A stretch of 8,939 nucleotides of DNA. Source: an uncultured Selenomonadaceae bacterium (GTDB taxonomy: Bacteria > Bacillota > Negativicutes > Selenomonadales > Selenomonadaceae). The stretch covers positions 1 through 8,939 of the forward strand of contig CAJOKY010000098.1 in the NCBI GenBank assembly GCA_905235425.1. Direction: 5' to 3'. This document shows, piece by piece, positions 7,230 through 8,939 of the stretch (position 1 is its first letter; every line of letters begins with the position of its first letter). The translations under genes and the position numbers were made by a program. The notes beneath the pieces were generated by a model. The model ran no database searches. It had not been told where the DNA came from and was given only the letters and a program-made list of their open reading frames with translations.

Positions 7230-7517
7230 ATGAAGTATGTTTATCCTGCAGTATTCAGCCAAGAAGATATGGGCGTAGGGGTAATTTTTCCGGATTTGCC
7301 CGGTTGTGTTTCACAAGGCGACAATTACCAAAAAGCTTTTGATTATGCACGTGAAGGACTTTCTTTGCATATTTTTGGCATTCTTGAAGACGGTGAAAAA
7401 TTGCCTGCGCCTTCACGTCTTGAAAAAATTAAACTTGAAAATAATGAAGCTCTTGCATTGATTGAAGTCGATCTCGAAGGGTTTAAACCGGATTGGGATC
7501 GTAACGAAAAACATTGA
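7230..7517 (+). CDS. hicB: HicB-family antitoxin
   Basis: The antitoxin partner of HicA, with a partial RNase-H-like fold that binds and blocks the toxin. The 95-residue protein starts MKYVYPAVF and has the HicB signature GVGVIFPDLPGCVSQGD (15-31), then the helix YQKAFDYAREGLSLHI and the EDGEKLPAPSRLE stretch. The tail after residue 60 ends DLEGFKPDWD without an obvious ribbon-helix-helix or helix-turn-helix, so this is the short HicB form and autoregulation by direct DNA binding is doubtful. The start is ATG 7230, eight bases after SD TAAGGAG (7215-7221); the in-frame GTG at 7221 overlaps that SD and is rejected. This SD is far better than anything before hicA, consistent with antitoxin excess. 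cas2 begins 14 bases after the stop, so hicB and cas2-cas1 are probably on one transcript. Confidence 0.88.
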   Translation: MKYVYPAVFSQEDMGVGVIFPDLPGCVSQGDNYQKAFDYAREGLSLHIFGILEDGEKLPAPSRLEKIKLENNEALALIEVDLEGFKPDWDRNEKH

Positions 7518-7531
7518 TAAACTGCGTGGCT

Positions 7532-7807
7532 ATGAAATATTTAATTTGTTACGACATACCCGAAGACAACGTACGCGCAAAAATTGTACGCTACCTTGAA
7601 GAATTTGCCTACAGATTGCAGTACAGCGTTTTTAACTGCGATTTGGATTCGACGGCGGCGGCTGTTGTATGGTCGGACTTGCTTGAAATTGTTTCCGAAT
7701 CAGACGGCGGCACGGTATTGATGACGCCGCTTTGTAAATCCTGCGCGAAAAATTTAAAGTTGTCGGGTAAACCGTTGGAAGAAGAAAAAGGCTTTTTGAT
7801 AGTTTAG
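7532..7807 (+). CDS. cas2: Cas2, CRISPR adaptation protein
   Basis: A small ferredoxin-fold protein that dimerises and bridges Cas1 dimers in the spacer-integration complex. It has 91 residues, beginning MKYLICYDIPEDNVRAKIVR: the first strand ends in the conserved Asp (D8 of YDI), followed by the usual helix with RYLEEFAYRLQYSVFNC, matching the family's L...G.r.Q.SvFe segment. The glycine normally found in that turn is Ala here (EFAYRLQ), a minor deviation. The start is ATG 7532; the in-frame TTG at 7514 overlaps the hicB stop and would add six residues before the family's normal N-terminus. Only a weak SD (GTGG) precedes it, so coupling to hicB translation is likely. cas2 precedes cas1 here, with 11 bases between them, the reverse of the common order. 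Confidence 0.92.
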   Translation: MKYLICYDIPEDNVRAKIVRYLEEFAYRLQYSVFNCDLDSTAAAVVWSDLLEIVSESDGGTVLMTPLCKSCAKNLKLSGKPLEEEKGFLIV

Positions 7808-7818
7808 GAAGTGTAGCA

Positions 7819-8772
7819 ATGGGGATGCTTTATCTTTTGTCGGAAGGCAGTGCGGCTCGGAAAGTCGGTCCGCGAATAGCAGTTGAAAAGGACGGTGTAA
7901 TTATCGGACGCCTTCCCGTGCGTTCAATCGACGGCGTTGTTTTGGGACGTAACGCGCAGATTTCAACGCAGGTTATTTGTGAACTGTTGGAGCTAAGCAT
8001 TCCCGTTGTATACATTGACGATTACGGCAAAATTTTAGGCTGTCTGTGCAATGAAAAGCAAACTGCCGCTCGCCTCATGCGTCAAATTGAAATTTTCACC
8101 GCCGCCGATAAACAAATTGCATTGTCGCGTGAAGTGGTTGCCGAAAAAATTTCCAACCAACATAATCTTCTGCGCCAATATGCAAAATCCAAAGATGCCG
8201 ATAAACTTTCCGCAAAAATTAAGCGTCTTAAATCGCAAGCCGAAAAAATTAATTCGATTAATGACATTGATGAACTGCGCGGCGCTGAAGGTATGGCGTC
8301 AAAAATTTATTTCAGCGCTTTTCCCGACATTATCGATACAACGCGCTGGAATTGGAAAGGTCGCTCCCAACACCCTGCCGCCGATCCTGTAAACGCCATT
8401 TTGAATTACGGCTACGCCTTTCTTGAACGCGAAGTCAGAATAGCGATTGCTCTTGCCGGTATGGACGCGCGTATTGGCTTTTTCCATTCAAATGACGGGC
8501 GCAAAGATTCGCTTGTTTACGATTTAATGGAACTTTTCCGCCAGCCCGTGATTGACAGATTTATTTTGACTTTGCTCAACCGTAAAATGATTTCGCCCGA
8601 TGATTTTGATAAATCCAAAACAGATTGCCGCTTAACTTTTGACGCCGTGAAAATTTTTTCCACTCGCTACGAAGAATATGTTTCTAAAAAATACAGCGAA
8701 TACGACGGCAAAAATACTCGTGACGTAATTTGTGAACGCATTAGAACTTTTGCCGAATGTTTACGCCGCTGA
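7819..8772 (+). CDS. cas1: Cas1, CRISPR integrase
   Basis: The metal-dependent DNA integrase that inserts new spacers at the leader end of the array. The 317-residue protein is of normal length and unfused (no reverse transcriptase or Cas4 part). The N-terminal beta domain contains the VRSIDGVVLGRNAQIS and IPVVYIDDYGKILG segments. The C-terminal helical domain has the metal ligands: E157 in LRGAEGMASKIYF, H223 in IGFFHSNDGRKDS, and D235/E238 in LVYDLMELFRQPVIDR. NAILNYGYAFLEREV is the conserved helix between them. All key residues are intact, so the enzyme should be active. The start is ATG 7819, with SD AGGAAG at 7806-7811; ATG 7825 (two residues shorter) is possible but less well spaced. 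The last cas gene in the window, it is followed by a leader-like AT-rich region. Confidence 0.95.
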   Translation: MGMLYLLSEGSAARKVGPRIAVEKDGVIIGRLPVRSIDGVVLGRNAQISTQVICELLELSIPVVYIDDYGKILGCLCNEKQTAARLMRQIEIFTAADKQIALSREVVAEKISNQHNLLRQYAKSKDADKLSAKIKRLKSQAEKINSINDIDELRGAEGMASKIYFSAFPDIIDTTRWNWKGRSQHPAADPVNAILNYGYAFLEREVRIAIALAGMDARIGFFHSNDGRKDSLVYDLMELFRQPVIDRFILTLLNRKMISPDDFDKSKTDCRLTFDAVKIFSTRYEEYVSKKYSEYDGKNTRDVICERIRTFAECLRR

Positions 8773-8782
8773 AAAATTTTTC

Positions 8783-8811
8783 TTGCAATTTTTTTCGGTA
8801 TGTGTTATAAA
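8783..8811 (+). promoter_or_regulatory. Candidate CRISPR leader promoter
   Basis: TTGCAA (8783-8788, four of six to the -35 consensus), a 17-base spacer and TATAAA (8806-8811, five of six to the -10 consensus) begin 11 bases after the cas1 stop. It points rightward, out of the window, where a CRISPR array is expected after cas1. The start point would be near 8818. AT-rich DNA gives chance matches, but spacing and position are both right. Confidence 0.5.
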
Positions 8812-8828
8812 TTGCCCGGTTGAAATTT

Positions 8829-8916
8829 TGACGCAAAATTTTTTTGGAAAATGATTTTAGCAGGTAGGTTTTACGCTAATTTTAAAAAATATTTTCCAAA
8901 TGCAAAAGTGGCGTCA
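8829..8916. repeat. Nested inverted repeat downstream of cas1
   Basis: Three inverted pairs are nested in the same order: TGACGC (8829-8834) with GCGTCA (8911-8916), TTTGGAAAAT (8843-8852) with ATTTTCCAAA (8891-8900), and TTAGC (8857-8861) with GCTAA (8875-8879), leaving a 13-base centre. The ten-base pair is perfect. Together they give an imperfect 88-base dyad in the presumed CRISPR leader. It could be a binding or bending site for adaptation, or a folded RNA leader. No long T run follows, so a terminator is unlikely. Confidence 0.6.
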
Positions 8917-8939
8917 TTGCTTAAGAAGGTGGACGTTTT

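Larger units (their letters stand above)
8773..8939 (+). promoter_or_regulatory. AT-rich non-coding tract, presumed CRISPR leader
   Basis: The 167 bases after cas1 have no convincing coding frame and are AT-rich with several T and A tracts. They hold the candidate promoter and the nested dyad listed separately. Position directly after cas1 suggests the leader of a CRISPR array that starts at or beyond the right edge. No sequence here repeats in direct orientation at repeat-spacer spacing, so no array is called. Confidence 0.5.

Noticed and set aside
7514..7531. TTG start for cas2 overlapping the hicB stop
   Set aside because: Cas2 proteins begin directly at the strand leading to the YD motif, which matches ATG 7532.
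8771..8800. Palindrome GAAAAATTTTTC with a following T run as a cas1 terminator
   Set aside because: The arms are purely A/T apart from the end pair, there is no loop, and the alternative pairing is uneven; it would be too weak. It also overlaps the candidate promoter.
8912..8939. First CRISPR repeat at the right edge
   Set aside because: A single copy cannot be recognised as a repeat and nothing in the window repeats it.
1..8939. Cas10 or CARF/Csm6-type signalling effector
   Set aside because: No GGDD palm motif, HD domain or CARF-HEPN pattern was found in any frame; they may lie upstream of the window.

Overview
The window is a bacterial CRISPR-Cas locus read entirely on the + strand. It holds most of a type III-D effector operon, a HicAB toxin-antitoxin pair, the adaptation genes cas2 and cas1, and a short AT-rich tract after cas1 that looks like a CRISPR leader. 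Shine-Dalgarno sites of the AGGAGG type, mixed ATG/GTG/TTG starts, moderate GC with many A- and T-tracts, and tight gene overlaps suggest a Firmicutes-type anaerobe, possibly a Negativicute. That assignment is a low-confidence impression from composition only.

Positions 2-6924 form one translationally coupled run of six genes: a partial Cas7 (Csm3-like RAMP), a Cas5-type RAMP (Csx10) broken by a +1 frameshift, a tandem Cas7-Cas7 fusion, Csx19, a large Cas7 with an insertion (TIGR03986 type) and Cas6. Adjacent genes are separated by +2, -4, 0, -8 and -4 bases. A strong intrinsic terminator (6955-6981) closes the operon. cas10 is not in the window and is expected upstream of position 1. The parts list (Cas7, Cas5 with a helical C-terminal tail, Cas7-2x, Csx19, Cas7-insertion) resembles the fused-subunit III-D variant called III-Dv. 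Here the Cas7 is a separate gene from the Cas5-plus-tail gene, and no separate small subunit (Cas11/Csm2) is visible.

Positions 6984-8772 hold hicA, hicB, cas2 and cas1, spaced 11-14 bases apart and probably co-transcribed. hicA has no ATG: its only conventional start is a TTG just after the terminator. A promoter-like pair inside its 5' end could make a transcript carrying HicB, Cas2 and Cas1 but little HicA.

Positions 8773-8939 are non-coding. They contain a plausible promoter (TTGCAA-17-TATAAA) followed by a nested inverted repeat spanning 88 bases. This is where a CRISPR leader would be expected, with the array beyond the right edge. No repeat-spacer unit lies inside the window.

Together: Cas6 cuts pre-crRNA from the presumed downstream array. 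The Cas7/Cas5/Csx19/Cas7-fusion proteins, with an off-window Cas10, would assemble on the crRNA and cleave complementary RNA. Cas1-Cas2 adds spacers. HicAB sits between the effector and adaptation modules and may couple or protect them. All families were assigned by reading motifs; no database search was possible.
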